DNA of 64,000 nt from Saccopteryx bilineata (GCF_036850765.1 NC_089493.1:270159534-270223533); one strand, 5' to 3'. Positions 45,907 to 58,428 are shown, counted from the first letter of the stretch. Notes: generated by a model from the sequence alone, not told the origin. Numbers and translations are program-made.

Positions 45907-46007
45907 GGGGCTGGGGGAGTGATAGCCCCAGGGGGATTGGTGAGATCTGGGGGGGAGGGGGGTGGGGACTTGCTCTGTTTGGGAGAACAGAGCTAGAGCA
46001 GAGAGCA
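45907..46007 (+). other. G-rich tract, quadruplex-prone
   Basis: Multiple runs of four or more G (45907-45964 and onward) with short loops. Confidence 0.55.
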
Positions 46008-46104
46008 GGACGGACGTGGGGGCTCCTCTGGGTGGAAGAGTTAGGCTCTAGGCACACACATGAGACGCTGCCCCATGGAGATCACAGGGACACAGGTGAG
46101 ACTG

Positions 46105-46217
46105 CGGAAGGAAGGGAGGAAGGGAGGAAGGGAGGAAGGGAGGAAGGAAGGAAGGAAGGAAGGAAGGAAGGAAGGAAGGAGGGAGGGAGGGAGGGAGGGA
46201 GGAAGGAAGGAAGGAAG
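46105..46217. repeat. (GGAA)n/(GGGA)n purine tract
   Basis: About 110 bp of nearly pure purine in GGAA, GGGA and AAGG units. It is mirror-symmetric in places, so a triplex (H-DNA) fold is possible. Long frames on either strand here are products of the repeat. Such tracts also act as ETS-factor binding arrays in some genomes. Confidence 0.92.
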
Positions 46218-46219
46218 AG

Positions 46220-46944
46220 AGGAAGCTTCTTGATTTGTCTTCATATGTGGTGAAGGGTCAGGGGAGCTGGTTGGAGAGGTGGCGGAGAGCTCAAAGCCAA
46301 GGCCTGAGGCCAAAGCTTGGCAAGACCTACAAGCAGGGGGCGGGGCTCCGGCTCCTCCAGCCATCTTACTGTGCATGATTTTTTGCGTGGTACATACAAT
46401 CCTGACCCTAGAGGAATGCGGCACATTCATCTAAGGGGGTCAGTCCTGCACAGAAACACATATTAAAATGTTCTTTCTAAAATCCAGTGGCTTTGCACTG
46501 ATGTACCAAAGAGACTGACAGGTTTTTACTGTTATATCATTCTCCCTAGTTTTTTTTTGTTGTTGTTTTTTTGATCAACTCATAACCCTTCTATACACAT
46601 TTCTGGCCCAGCACAGCCAAATATGAGGTATTACCGATCATTATAGTACTTCGGGGTCCTTGCGACCCTCAAAGTTCCAAACATTCCACCTGTATCTTGT
46701 GAACTCGTGCTGTGAAAATAGGGTGTTGTGTTTGGAGGCACCTCCAGGGTGCCCAGGAATTGGCGCAGCGTCACTAAGAGAAAACAAATCGAATGAACAA
46801 CAATAGAGGGGAAGGGCGTTTGTATCAGCCCTGGGAGCGGAGAATCATGCGGAGCTGCTCTCTCTGACGCTCGCTCGGAAGCTCTGGTTCTCCACGGGGA
46901 CATCCCGAAGGCTGGCCGCTCGGACACTGGCAGGACTCAGCCGG
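46220..46944. other. unique sequence, no gene seen
   Basis: Nothing recognised beyond a T-run near 46550-46571. Confidence 0.4.
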
Positions 46945-47135
46945 GAGGGGACCTAGAGCCAGCTGCCTCACTCCTTCTCTGCATGACCTCAGGCCATTCA
47001 TTTGACCTTCTGAGCTTCAGTTTTACTTGTAAAGAGAGGATAATCATGTTTATCTCCAGAGTAAATTTGGAAATGAAATGTGATGTGACTGTTACTGTGC
47101 CTGGTATGGAGGGGACCCCTTGTAGTAATCCCTAG
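46945..47135 (+). mobile_element. MIR SINE, sense
   Basis: 'tgacctcaggccattcattt', 'gagcttcagttttacttgta' and 'gtgcctggtatgg' occur in MIR order. Confidence 0.75.
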
Positions 47136-48524
47136 GGGTTTCTCCTGTCATGAGTTAGAGACCTCATGCGCTCCCCTGGACGCACCTGAAGGACATTTTC
47201 CACTGGCATTCCGAGGTTGGATTTCAAATATATGTGTATCTTTTTCCCCATAGAAATGCTATGGCTAGACAGAGCTTAGGTGTCATTGAAATTGTACTGT
47301 GAATAGATTCTGTTCTTCAAGGTATTTATGCACCAAATAGGACTTTTGGGGTGGGCCTGGGCACCAGGATTTTCCAGGAAGAGGTGCCCTAACCCCTTAT
47401 GTACTAGTGAACTTTTGTTAAGCCATCCGTTCAGAAGTCGCAGGATTGCCAGCACGTTGCCTTGGGCAGGATATGTGATCACAAAACGAATAAAACACAA
47501 CAGGATGTGAGGATTTCCACAGCACCAGGAAGACCGCCCTGCGATTTCTTGCCATTCCCACCCTAGGCATTCACATCGCCCATCAACCACACCCATACTT
47601 GAGACTCTGTCAGGAGACTGGCCAGGGCCCCCACACGCCCTGCACCCTGGGTTGATCCCAGTGGAGCTTGCTGATACCATCCCCTGGCTTTTCACATCGA
47701 AACAAACTGAAAAACAGCAGGGCCTTTCTCTCGTCAGATCATCGGATATCCGGCTGACATCTGTCTGTCTGCCAGCCAGCCATAGCCAAAGATCTGCCTT
47801 CTGGTGAGCATCCTCGAATGTAAAACTGCCCCCAAACACCTTCCCCCGGGGGTTCTAAGGCTCCTATCCATTTTCCTTCTCTCACTGGTAACAAAAGAAA
47901 TGACTGAAGAAGGGGTGAAGAATGGAGGCATCCCTCTGGCTCCCTGCGGAATCTCCTTTCCTGAAGAAACGGAGCAGGGTCACAAAAGCATAAACAAGGA
48001 CGTCTTGGCAGCCAGTTTTGATACAAAATTCATTACAGCTCTGTGTGCATGCTGGACAGCTTGGGTCCTCTTCAGCTTGTGTGGATGCTGCAGGGGTTTG
48101 GGTCCAACCGTTGTGTTTAGAGAAAGGTTTTGGAAGATCAAAAATGTCAGATTACTGTCTTGATTCTCAGAGAACAACTTTGGGGGAAACCTTGAAAATA
48201 CTCCCACCGACGTTCAAAAACAAGAAGCAAGAATGAGTCCAGAAAGCTTGGTGACATGAGTAGCAGTTGTAATTTTTAAGAAAAAGAGAATTTGAATGTT
48301 TTCTGCATAGCCTGTCATTAATCTCCACGTGAAATCTCTCCCTCTCTCCCCCCACCCTTCTTCTTCCATCTCTCTTTTTCTGGGGTCCTCCTTACCCAGC
48401 CTGGTTTTTTTTTTCTTCTTGTTTTATCACACCTTCTATGCCCCAACTTCAAAATCCATCATTTGTCACTGCACCCTCACCCTTTGTGGGCAAAGGCATC
48501 CTTTGGGGTCATATTCAAAAAGGA
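47136..48524. other. unique sequence, no gene supported
   Basis: A 187-codon antisense frame (47276-47839) is among the longest in the window. Its translation has no recognisable domain, and its upstream part overlaps other frames, so I treat it as chance. The interval holds no recognised repeat. Confidence 0.4.
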
Positions 48525-48720
48525 AACGGGAGCCCAAGTTGAACTCCTGGCTTCTCCACTCAGTAGCTGGATAACTCCGAACAGACCATGTGTGCCCTCG
48601 GAGTCTTTAGTTTTCTCATATGTAAAATGCAGACAGTAAAGCCTGTCTCGGAGAATTGTCGGGGAGAACAAATGAATTCCAGGCATAGTTTGCCTGCCTG
48701 CCATGTGCCAGTAAAGCCCA
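48525..48720 (+). mobile_element. MIR SINE, sense
   Basis: 'gaactcctggcttctccact', 'tagttttctcatatgtaaaa' and 'aaatgaattccaggcatag' occur in MIR order. Confidence 0.7.
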
Positions 48721-49104
48721 TTGTGTCTCAGCCCAGCGCAGTGCTGGCCTGTAGCACAAGGCTACAAGTCATTCAATAGTTCAATAATTTTTCTCTTTCT
48801 TCCCTCTCAGTGGCCATTTTATAAGAACTTCTCTTCAGCTGTGAGGTGTGGGCATATGCACTGCATTGTAATGTCCTTGGAATAGTGTTTATCAACATTC
48901 CCTTCATTATAGCGCCTGCCCCAAGGAGACTTTTTGGACACTTAAATAAAATCACACCTTTGTGCGAGAATGTAAATACAGAAGGATGGCATTTTATAGT
49001 CTGTGACTGAAGTTCACAGGACTACAACCATTGTAGTACGGGATTTATAGCTTACTCCCAAGAATTTTTTTTTTGCCCTTTTGGGGGTTCTGTTGCCCCA
49101 CTTG
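48721..49104. other. unique sequence, no gene seen
   Basis: No repeat or exon identified before the SINE. Confidence 0.4.
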
Positions 49105-49124
49105 GGATATGTAAAAAGATTTTA

Positions 49125-49534
49125 TTTTATTTATTTATTTTTTTTTTTTCATTTTTTCTGAAGCTGGAAACAGGGAGAGACAGTCAGACAGACTCCCGCA
49201 TGCGCCCGACCGGGATCCACCCGGCACGCCCACCAGGGGCGACGCTCTGCCCACCAGGGGGCGATGCTCTGCCCATCCTGGGCGTCGCTATGTTGCGACC
49301 AGAGCCACTCTAGCGCCTGAGGCAGAGGCCACAGAGCCATCCCCAGCGCCCGGGCCATCTTTGTTCCAACGGAGCCTTGGCTGCGGGAGGGGAAGAGAGA
49401 GACAGAGAGGAAAGCGCGGCGGAGGGGTGGAGAAGCAAATGGGCGCTTCTCCTGTGTGCCCTGGCCGGGAATCGAACCCGGGTCCTCCGCACGCTAGGCC
49501 GATGCTCTACCGCTGAGCCACCGGCCAGGGCCCA
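49125..49534 (-). mobile_element. long Rhin-type SINE, antisense, complete
   Basis: This is the full-length version of the 33187 copy. It has a T-rich tail, the GC-rich body with two tandem 'gctctgcccaccagg'-type modules, 'ctggccgggaatcgaacccg' (antisense B box), and the antisense tRNA head ending 'gagccaccggccagggc'. A perfect 20-bp duplication (ggatatgtaaaaagatttta) at 49105-49124 and 49535-49554 indicates a young insertion. Confidence 0.96.
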
Positions 49535-49571
49535 GGATATGTAAAAAGATTTTAAAAATGCAACGGGAGGT

Positions 49572-49757
49572 GCCCTGGCCAGGTAGCTTAGTCAGTCAGA
49601 GAGCTATCCCACGAGCCCAAGGTTGCAGGTTTGATCCCGGTCAGGGCACGTTGAGGAGTCAGCCAATGAATGTGTAAATAAGTGGAACAACAAACTGATG
49701 TTTCTTCTTTCTCTGTCTCTCCTTCTTTCTCTAAAATCAATAACAAAACCAAAAAAT
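49572..49757 (+). mobile_element. short Ves-type tRNA SINE
   Basis: The head 'gccctggccaggtagcttag', B box 'aggtttgatcccgg' and 'tcagccaatgaatgtgtaaa' are followed by a T/C-rich stretch and an A-rich tail. It lies 17 bp beyond the duplication of the neighbouring SINE, so the two are tail-to-tail outward. Flanking similarity is only 'aaaaatg'. Confidence 0.88.
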
Positions 49758-52269
49758 GACAAAAGAAAAGGCATTAGGGACTCTCTTTCTTTTGTATCTT
49801 CTCTTCCTTCCTCAGAGAACACGCAACAGACATTGTCGGCTTGTCCTCCGGTTCCCGCGTCCCCGGACTTGTCCCTTATCTGACCTTGACTCCCTCCCCG
49901 CCCTCCCTGGCCTCTAGGCAGGGAAGGTGCTCCCTGGTCCTGTGAAGTACCCGCTGGGATTTTCTGTTCTGAAGGCTCCTGAGTCTGCCCCAGCTCCCCC
50001 CGTTCGCAGGTTTCCAAGGGAAGTTGCTATCAGCGAACTCAGAAGAGAACCTTAGCTTGCCTTTTCTTCAATGCAGGGTCTACTTCCAGCTTTTCAAGCA
50101 TTTTTTTAAGTGTGTGATTCAGGCATAGAGAGCAGGGATTGTGTGAACACTGGGAATGATGGGACTCAGCCGCCGCTCCCTTGTTGTTGAAGGTGCCCCG
50201 TGACGGAGCTCCTCCCACACGCACGCCACGCGGAGGAAATAGGAGGCCCTGCCCACCTTCCACGTGAATCCTTAATAGCAGCTTGCGGTCCGCTTGTCGC
50301 GGCCGCATGGTGGAAGGCAGTGTGGTCCATCCTCTTTTCTACCGAAGACAACAGGGTTTGGGGAGAAAGCGCCACCAGAACCAAACCCCCTGCAATGAGT
50401 CTCAGGAACAGTTCCTCTCAGTGGGGCTTCTACCCAGATGGGACAGGACTAGGAGGCCGCAGCCACGCGGGAGACTGGGGCAGTGGGTCCCCTGCTCGGT
50501 GAGATCTGTAGGTTGTGCTTGGAACGAATGGAAGCCCTCTCCCTTGCTGCCGCAGCCCTCCTGAAACAGCCAGGAAATACACGTAGTTCAGGGAAAATGC
50601 AAATACAAGCCCCCCACCCCCACCTTCTGCCAGAGGCAGCAGGAAATTAGAAACCTCTTTGGTTAACACAAATGGATTGTGATTTCTTTTTTGCAAGAGA
50701 GAAAGAGAGAGCAGAAAGGCGCTTGGGGTGGCATTGTGTACCATAAAACTATATTTATGTGCTAAGACAAGCAATTGATGTTGTTCTATAAAATATAGTA
50801 AACACCTCCTCCCTGCCCTTTTGAATGTCAGTCAGAATTCAGAATCATGAAATTTTATAGTATTACTGGTTAGCAGGGCTCCCCACTGGGAGCAGGTGCC
50901 ATCTCCGTCTTCATAGACTGGGAGGAAGTCCTGACATGTTTCATGGCGTGCATACGTGGAAGTCTGTGAAATGGAAAGGAAAACAGCTTTTTCTGTCAAC
51001 CTGTCACTGATAGAAGCTTTTACATTCCATCAGAATGACTAAACTTTAAAGCTGTTTTCTTCAGCGTGGAGTATCTCTCAGAACTCCCAAGTGTTATCAG
51101 ATTGATAGAGTCCCAGCATATGATAGAGGACCAAAGCATTTTGTGGCATGATATTAAAAATTCATCCAGATCCTCGAGAAAGCGTGGTTGACACAAGTGT
51201 GAAATGGAATAAGGGAGAGTGAATTTCTTCATGGTTTATTGCCCTTGATTTCTCTACACAAAGTAAATAGACAGAATGGACTGAAATCTCTTCTTTATGA
51301 AGGTGGGATCCTGGCAGCTGAAGGCCTGCTCGTAAAAACCCCGTCTGTGCCACCCGCTTCGGCGGCGCTCAGAGTCGGAGGTGATGGGGATTTATGGCTG
51401 TCAGGAGTGTTCCTATTCCAGACTGAGGGACTATGTAGAGAGAGGCTGCTTTCACGAGATGGCTGAGGCTCCGGGAAGAGCAGAAAAAGAAAACACTATA
51501 GGTTTTTTTCCTGGAGTCTTTTTTTCTTTTTCTTCGGGGGTGGGGGAGGGGCGATCATTTGGTGGTAATGGTGGTCGTGGCAGGGGCCGTTTTTCCCCCA
51601 AAGGTATTTAAAACCCTCCTTTTGTATTTTCCACTCCCCCCTTCTCCACCTGCCATCTTGTTTTCAAAGAAATACTTTAAAACAAACAAAAAAGCTCTTA
51701 AAAGCCACTGCCAGCCCGGCCTGTGTGTTCATCCGCCTCCGCGCCTTGCCAGGCCCCATCGCCTCTCTGACCCACCAGCCCCTTCCTCTCCTGGCCTCCT
51801 CCGCCCCTCCCAGGACACAGTGAGCGAGAGGCCTCCCCCCGCTTCCCTGCAGCGGCGGGACAGAATGCCTCATTGGTTTCAGATATTAACTTCTGTGCTG
51901 AAAACCTGGTTGGAGCTGGTGTGACAAATGGATTTTACCTGCTGCTGGAATACCCAGCCCTGTCCCCCCACCCCCAGCGCCCCCTCTGCGCACTGCACAC
52001 ACAAGCCCTTTCCCCATCTTGCAGAGCCCAGCCCAGGCAGCAGGGAACAGAGCTGCCCGGCGGCACCATCTGTTTCTGCCAGCATCGATGCCGGGCCCCG
52101 GCGGTTACATCTGTTGAGAAGAACAGTGTACTTGATGAGTTGTTGGAAAGAAATCTCTGGTCTCCCCCATCATCTCTGGTAGTCATTACCGGGCTGCTGG
52201 GCTCACGTGGGTGTATCTATGTGCACCGCCTCCCAGGCCTCATCTGTATCAATTGGAAATCAGTCACCG
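49758..52269. other. unique sequence, no gene seen
   Basis: Contains a short CpG-richer stretch with a NotI site (about 50190-50310) and a G-rich run near 51537-51551. Overlapping frames on both strands lack recognisable domains. No repeat family identified. Confidence 0.4.
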
Positions 52270-52960
52270 GGAGTTAGTTGCAGTCAGCAGGGACCTGGGG
52301 CATTTTCCAGTGACATCAATTCTTCTTCTGTTGCAGAAATTCAGGAAACAATTAAAATTCTGATGCGTTCCAGGGAGGATTTCAAATAAATCAGCTGATA
52401 GCTGATACCTTGTAACTCTTGGTAGCAAAGCAAAATTAACAACCCAGCCGCATCTGTGTACTGTATGCTAAAATAAATAAATTAACCATGCATCACCTCC
52501 AATAGAGGAAGCAGCTGGCTTGTTCTCAACATTTCCATAAGTACCCAAAAGCCACTGATTTGTTAACTTGTCATTCTCCTTATGGACATCAAGGACTTTT
52601 ATGCAGATGCCAGAAATTGAGCTGGCCAAACATCAGTTTGGAAGATCCGGGCACTGATAAAACTCAGTTATAGCTCCTAACTTTCCAGCTCCTAACAGCT
52701 TGCGTGGACCGAAGCTGACATTGTGAACCAGATCCAGTCGATAACTGCTGAGCAGGTAGTACAAGGCCAGAGTAGGTTTGGCAGCAAATTGAGCCAGAAT
52801 GCCATCAGAATTTGAGGACTTTAGAGTCCTAATCAGAAAGTCAGTATTTCTTCCTCCCCCCTTAAAGGAAAATGAAATCTGGAAGAACTTGTGTTAATTT
52901 CCCATTAATTACAGTTCTGCCCACCTAAGCTTTCCCAAGCTCCTTTTTGCAGCTCTCTTT
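52270..52960. promoter_or_regulatory. possible conserved non-coding block
   Basis: Repeat-free, evenly composed text with developmental-enhancer-like words ('aacaattaaaattctg', 'ataaattaacc', 'cccattaattacagttctg', 'ttgttaacttgtcattctcc'). An acceptor-like 'cttcttctgttgcag' at about 52323-52337 opens a 17-codon frame that ends in a stop, so an exon is unlikely. The conserved character is an impression, not a measurement. Confidence 0.28.
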
Positions 52961-54461
52961 GCAGTGATGTTATATCCTACCCCGGGCCGGCCAGTAGAAC
53001 CCTTCATTCCTGCTGGGCTCTTTCTATAATACATATCACCTAACAAGGACAGGTGTGTGTGGGTATAACAGACCCTTGAAAAATAAAGATCTCAGCATTC
53101 CCCCCCCCCAGTAAAAGCTATGCACTCTACTGAACATCTAAGTCTGTATTATGTTGTACACGTGACTACATGCCAATATGTTTTTACAGGTGATTGTTTT
53201 TCAGTAGTCTGTGGATTCTTTTTTCCTATAAAGGTGCATGAAATTCTAAAATGTAGGGAATAGGAATACAGTGACCGGAAAACAAAACAGCACTTAAAAC
53301 TCCCCTCCCCTTCAAATTCATAGCATTAGGAAGGAAGCGGCAGGTATGGGGGTGATCAGAGTGGCAGCTAAGAAAATGATTCGTGGGGCGGGTGGGCACA
53401 GAGGGAACCACAAGGTGAAGATTAGAGTAAAACTGTGAGGCAGAAACACAGTGGGGGCTTTCAGGAGTGGTGGAGAGTGCATGCCATGCTTGTGTGTTCT
53501 CCCTGGAAGGAGACAAACCATGGGAAAGGTCAAAAGGGAGAAGGAATGGAGGAAGATAGGAAAGTCTAATCAGGACAGGAAGAACAGAAAAGGACCCATG
53601 TAACCCCCTGGAAAACAGTAGCTGTCCTCACACATCTAGGGATTATAGCTCCTGGTGCATTCTGGGGGCTCAGGGCACAGTCACTTATAATTATCACAGT
53701 TTTGCCAACAGAGTAAAGCTGTAAATTACTTGCTCTCCTCCCCAGTCAGCAGGAAGCTGCTTGCCTTAGGTAGTGAGTGGAAGTAGTCAGGTACTGTTAC
53801 ATCCAGAGATCAGGGAGAGAAGCTAGTTAGGAGCCGTGTACTGTTGCGATAGGAAGCTTTTCCACACACCTTGCTGTGAGCATCTTTTGCACACTGTGCT
53901 GGTTACATCAGGCATGCTTCCTGCTCTGCAGCCTTCCCATTTAGACACATGCCCTCGAAACTTCATGACAAGCACAAGAGTTAGCAATCCTGCAGCCCAA
54001 AGAGAATTATCTGCTGTCTCTAGATGACTCTCAAAAACATGCCAATAGCGATGCAGGGCATTATAAATCCATCCAGGTTGGTTCTGACCATGTTGTAGAA
54101 GTAATTTCAACTGGCACATCACATGAAAGAACAGATTTGAAAACAGTGGTGTGCTTAGCCCTGAAGGTTTCAACTTGGCTAATGTTCTAACCACCTTCTG
54201 CCACTATTTTGGATTGTGCTAAAGGTACCAAAGAAAATGTCTGTAGTCTGAATTTACTCTGTGTGTGTGTGTGTGTGTCTATCTACATGTATACTGTCAT
54301 CTCTGAAAAAGATAAACGATTTATCCCTGAGTAGAGCTGAATATACTTATATATCCCCTTGTTATAGGTCTGGAGGAAGATGGATCATTTGGTATGTGTA
54401 AGTTACGTTGGTACACACATTACAAGTCAGTATTATGTGTATTTAATATATTTATGTAATC
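52961..54461. other. unique sequence, no gene seen
   Basis: Includes a C10 run near 53101-53110 and a GT microsatellite at 54259-54278. A 123-codon antisense frame (53823-54194) has no recognisable features. Confidence 0.4.
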
Positions 54462-54550
54462 AGAAGCAATCAATGAACAACTAAATGAGGCAACTATGAG
54501 TTGATGCTTCTCATCTCTCTCCCTATCTGGCTGTCTCTGTCTCTCTTGCT
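54462..54550 (+). mobile_element. tRNA SINE, 5'-truncated
   Basis: Only the distal half is present: 'agaagcaatcaatgaacaac', then the CT-rich tail region. Confidence 0.8.
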
Positions 54551-55837
54551 AAATATGAAAACGATTTATACCTGTTCGGTACATGTATGGACATGGATAA
54601 TAATATAGATTATCAGTTTAGAGGAAGATTTGTTGGTTTATACGTGTGTGTGTGTGTGTATGTGTATTCCCAAGACTGATCACATGTTGTGTGTGCACAT
54701 GGGCTTGTGCCTGTGTGTACATGTGCATTCCCACAGCATCTCCCACAGGGCGTGTGGAGTGCTGTTGCTTTGGGGAAGTGATCATTGCTTGCACAGGAAG
54801 CTATTTTGTCTTGATCAGCATTTAATGGAAGAGTAAAGACTAATTTCAGAAAAACACAACTCTTAGTCTTTGATTCTGAGCTGATAAGATATATTAAGAT
54901 TTCTATAGCTGGGATGTATGTTATTTTTCACACATTATACTAATGAAAATACTGACCACTGGTTGGGGAAAGAGTTTGGGATCTTTGGTAGACCTTCTGT
55001 TCAGTCTCCTGTTCATAAATTATCCACTTAATCTTAAAGGAAAGTCAAAAGCTGGTCCAACTGGGAAATCAAACTCCAGTGCAAGCAACTCCAGTGTAAA
55101 GCCAGTAGCCACGGCCACCGTCACAGCCGCCTGGCCCGTGCAGGTTCACATTAGATTCGGACAGACGGTAATGAAACAATGGAGCCAAGAACTGGTGGGC
55201 CATTACCTTTAGTCCTAGCTTGCACATGGCAGGCAAGTAAAAACACACACTGGGCTCCAAAATCCACTCATTCAGTGCTCACAAAGCTACTGACTTATCC
55301 GAGTTTCCTAGAATCAAAGATTTCTAGCTCGCTAGCCTTATTCACCTCTGTTCCCCATCTCCTTCTCTCTGCACAAACTGGCTTCTCCTTCAGCACTCTG
55401 CCATCTTGGCTGCTTCTCCTGGCCTCCTCCATGTGGCCTTTCTCTGCTCTCCTCTAGCATGGGCTCCTCCTAGAACGCAATCACTCTTGCCCCCTGAACA
55501 ATGTGATCTCTCTTCCTTTTAAAACCTTTTGGCGTGAAAGCCCTCCCCCAACACACATTAATACAATCACACCCATCCCAAGCAAGAAGGGCAATTAATA
55601 ATATCACCTGCGCTACGGGCTTCCATGTGGGCAGTGCCATCTTTAACAAAGTGAGCATAATGTATTTTATCTGCTCAACATCCAGGCTCTCCTCTCTGAC
55701 TCAAGCACTCTGACGGTGCGCACGCTGGGGAAGCGGGGAGCACTGTAAGTTAGATAGATCCACTTCAGGAAGGTATAAGCAGTATGAGCGATTTTTTTCC
55801 TCTTGGCTGGGATGTGGGTGAATATTTTACCTCTTGT
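54551..55837. other. unique sequence, no gene seen
   Basis: A GT microsatellite lies at 54643-54660. Nothing else recognised. Confidence 0.4.
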
Positions 55838-55848
55838 CCTTTACTCTT

Positions 55849-56046
55849 GTTTTATGTAAATTTTATTTGTTGATTTTAGAGAGAGAAAGGGAGAAAGAGA
55901 GAGAGAGAAAGAAACATCACTTTCTCGTTCCACATATTCATGTATTCATTGGTGACTCTTGTATGTGCCCTGACTGGGATTTGAACCCACAACCTTGGTG
56001 TATTGGGACAGTGCTCTAACCAACTGAGCTACCTGGTTAGGGTTAC
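55849..56046 (-). mobile_element. short tRNA SINE, antisense
   Basis: T-rich tail, GA-rich stretch, 'tatgtgccctgactgggatt', the antisense B box 'tttgaacccacaacc' and the antisense head 'actgagctacctggttaggg'. Flanking 11-bp repeats cctttaMtctt at 55838-55848 and 56047-56057 differ at one base. Confidence 0.9.
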
Positions 56047-56057
56047 CCTTTAATCTT

Positions 56058-56989
56058 AAAAGTATGTTTTAGGGAACCTAATAATTGTGTACATTGTAAT
56101 TTTTTTTTATTTTTTACTATCTTCTTTTCAATTGGAATTACTTATGGCTGAAGGGGGTTGGCTTTTCTCTTGTAGAAAGAGGTGTGGGGCTAGGCCGGGG
56201 CCCTGAGTTCCTCCATGTTCCTGCTGGCCCGTCTTCCCTGTGTAGAATGCAGTCTTTGCGTTGGTGCTGCACGGTCATTAGAAGCCAGCCGCAACTTCCT
56301 GGATCTGGGAAGAACAAAAGGCTCTCTCTTAAGAGGCTTTGACTTTTATTCAGAGAAGGGATGCTGTCTTCAGATGCTTTCAATTATATTATCATTGGTC
56401 AGAACTAGGACAGATGGCCATCCCTACATGCAGAGGAGCTGAAGACATCAACTGCTTTTTAGTTACACATATCGCTACCCTGAACAACATGGGGTTCTGT
56501 TTAAAAAGGAAGAAGGGAAATGAATTCCTGCAAAGGAATATTGATGGACAGGCTATACCCGCGGCCTCTCAAAATTCGAAGTACCAGGTCAGCCTTCATC
56601 ATTTCTAGTCCATCCGTGCACAACTGATCATAAGACTTTAGCAAATCCTAACAAGAGCAAGTCTCAAGAAAAGCAACTCTTAATGATCTGCAGGGGGATT
56701 ACTACCGAATGTGAGTTTTTAGTCTGGAAACAAGCACCTGGGAAAATGGTAAAAAAAGACAATATTCATGCAAATAGTAAAAGTCCAAAGCCTGGGTAAA
56801 CACAACGAGTCCTGAAATTCTAGAGTGTGAAGACTGTCCTGGACACATTGAGAAACATGTCATACTAATGAGAGGATTTTAGTATGACGTAGTCAGCCTG
56901 TAAAAATCATATTAAAAAATAATATAGCACGGAACTGTAATAGTTGGAGTCAGAAACATTTTCCTAATATCAATGGTTGACACCGGTCA
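56058..56989. other. unique sequence, no gene seen
   Basis: A few frames below 90 codons, none recognisable. Confidence 0.4.
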
Positions 56990-57180
56990 AAAGAAAATAG
57001 TGTAGTGGCTGCTGGGGGCAGGCAGTGGGGGGCTGGAGGAGAGTACGCGGGGTAAAGGGCGATGGATGGAGACTGGACTTGGGGTGGGGAATGCCCAGTA
57101 CAGTGTACACAGATGTGTTGTAGAATTGGGCAACTGTATAATCTTGTTAACCAGTATCACCCCAATAATTTCAATGAAAA
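56990..57180 (+). mobile_element. L1 3'-end fragment, sense
   Basis: 'ggctgctgggggcaggcagt' leads to 'ctgtataatcttgttaacca' and 'tatcaccccaataatttcaa', the same terminal layout as the antisense fragment at 104-312. Confidence 0.65.
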
Positions 57181-58086
57181 AGCAGTTATTGGGAATCTAT
57201 ATATTATGCACTCATAGTCCCCAGGGGAGGCTATAGGGTATATGAACAGATAACTACATATCCCATGGCAAGTGCTACACTGAAGCATGGGTAAGGTGGG
57301 ATTGGGGAACACAGTATAGACAACAGGCAGCCCTGCCAAGGGTTACTGATTCAGGAGGTTGATCTCCTTCCTTTGATGTCTATTTCTAAGGAGACAGTTT
57401 GGATCTTCTACAAACTGTCCCCTGGAAACTGAACCAGAGTGTCTGAAAGTAGACAAGAATAGTTCCAATAGTCACATGTTCTTATTTTGAGGTTCCAGGA
57501 AATTCCAGTTAGGGAAAGTAAAGGATGCCTGGATTAATAACAGGAAAACAAGTTAACTGTAGGTCTCAAATCCTTTTGTTAATAAGTAAATCCCTTTCAA
57601 GGATCTTTGTGAGCAAGGGACCTAGGATGCATCTATCCAAAGAATAACGCTTGTCAGAGTAATGAAGGTGGTTACCTGACCAAAAGCTTTGGTAGACGTG
57701 ACTCCTTAAAGACGGGGCCATTGTAAAGTGAGCTTCTTACAGGATCTTCATGCTGTTAAATAGCGGATGTTTGAAATCATTCTGGCAGCTCACCAGATGT
57801 TATCTTTGCGTCTTGACTACTGTGTAGGTACAGCTTCTGTGTGTAATTATGAAAAATAACATAACCTCTGCCCCCCCCCCGGCATTGCTGCCAGTAATGG
57901 AGAGCTCAGGAGAAGCTCCCTTGCAGGCTCCCTGGACTTCACTGAGGAGTGAAGTGAGTCCTCCACGGCCGAGGAGTCCCCTTCCCAGCAGAGCCTCCGG
58001 CATGAGTGAGGCTCAAACCTCCACTCCTATTCCAAAAGCCTCGAGTATTTAGGTATTTGTGAATGTTCCAGGTACCTGGAACTATC
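57181..58086. other. unique sequence, no gene seen
   Basis: Includes a C-run near 57870-57880. No repeat or exon recognised. Confidence 0.4.
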
Positions 58087-58094
58087 TACTAAGT

Positions 58095-58428
58095 CAGGGG
58101 TCCCCAAACTTTTTACACAGACCATTGGAGGACCGGACTATAAAAAAAACTATGAACAAATCCCTAAAACATATCTTATTTTAAAGTAAAAAAACAAAAC
58201 GGGAACAAATACAATATTTAAAATAAAGAACAAGTAAATTTAAGTCAACAAACTGACCAGAATTTCAATGGGAACTATGGGCCTGCTTTTGGCTAATGAG
58301 ATGGTCAATATTACTCCTCTCACTGACCACCAATGAAAGAGGTGCCCCTTCCGGAAGTGCGGTGGGGGCCGGATAAATGGCCTCAGGGGGCCACATGCGA
58401 CCCACGGGCTGTAGTTCGGGGACCCCTG
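58095..58428 (+). mobile_element. non-autonomous hAT element, 334 bp
   Basis: The termini caggggtccccaaac and ttcggggacccctg are inverted. The perfect 8-bp duplication tactaagt lies at 58087-58094 and 58429-58436. The body contains 'accaccaatgaaagaggtgc' and 'gccggataaatggcctcagg', both shared in reverse with the 62409 copy, plus an AT-rich insert of about 150 bp that the other copy lacks. Confidence 0.95.

Noticed and set aside
46032..46430. Arg/Glu/Gly-rich and Leu/Pro/Ser-rich frames on opposite strands
   Set aside because: Products of the GGAA microsatellite.
47276..47839. 187-codon antisense open frame
   Set aside because: No recognisable domain, no splice or promoter context, and overlapping frames. 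Frames of this size arise by chance in 64 kb of mixed GC.
52323..52389. Small exon after 'cttcttctgttgcag'
   Set aside because: The frame stops after 17 codons with no donor; more likely non-coding conserved text.
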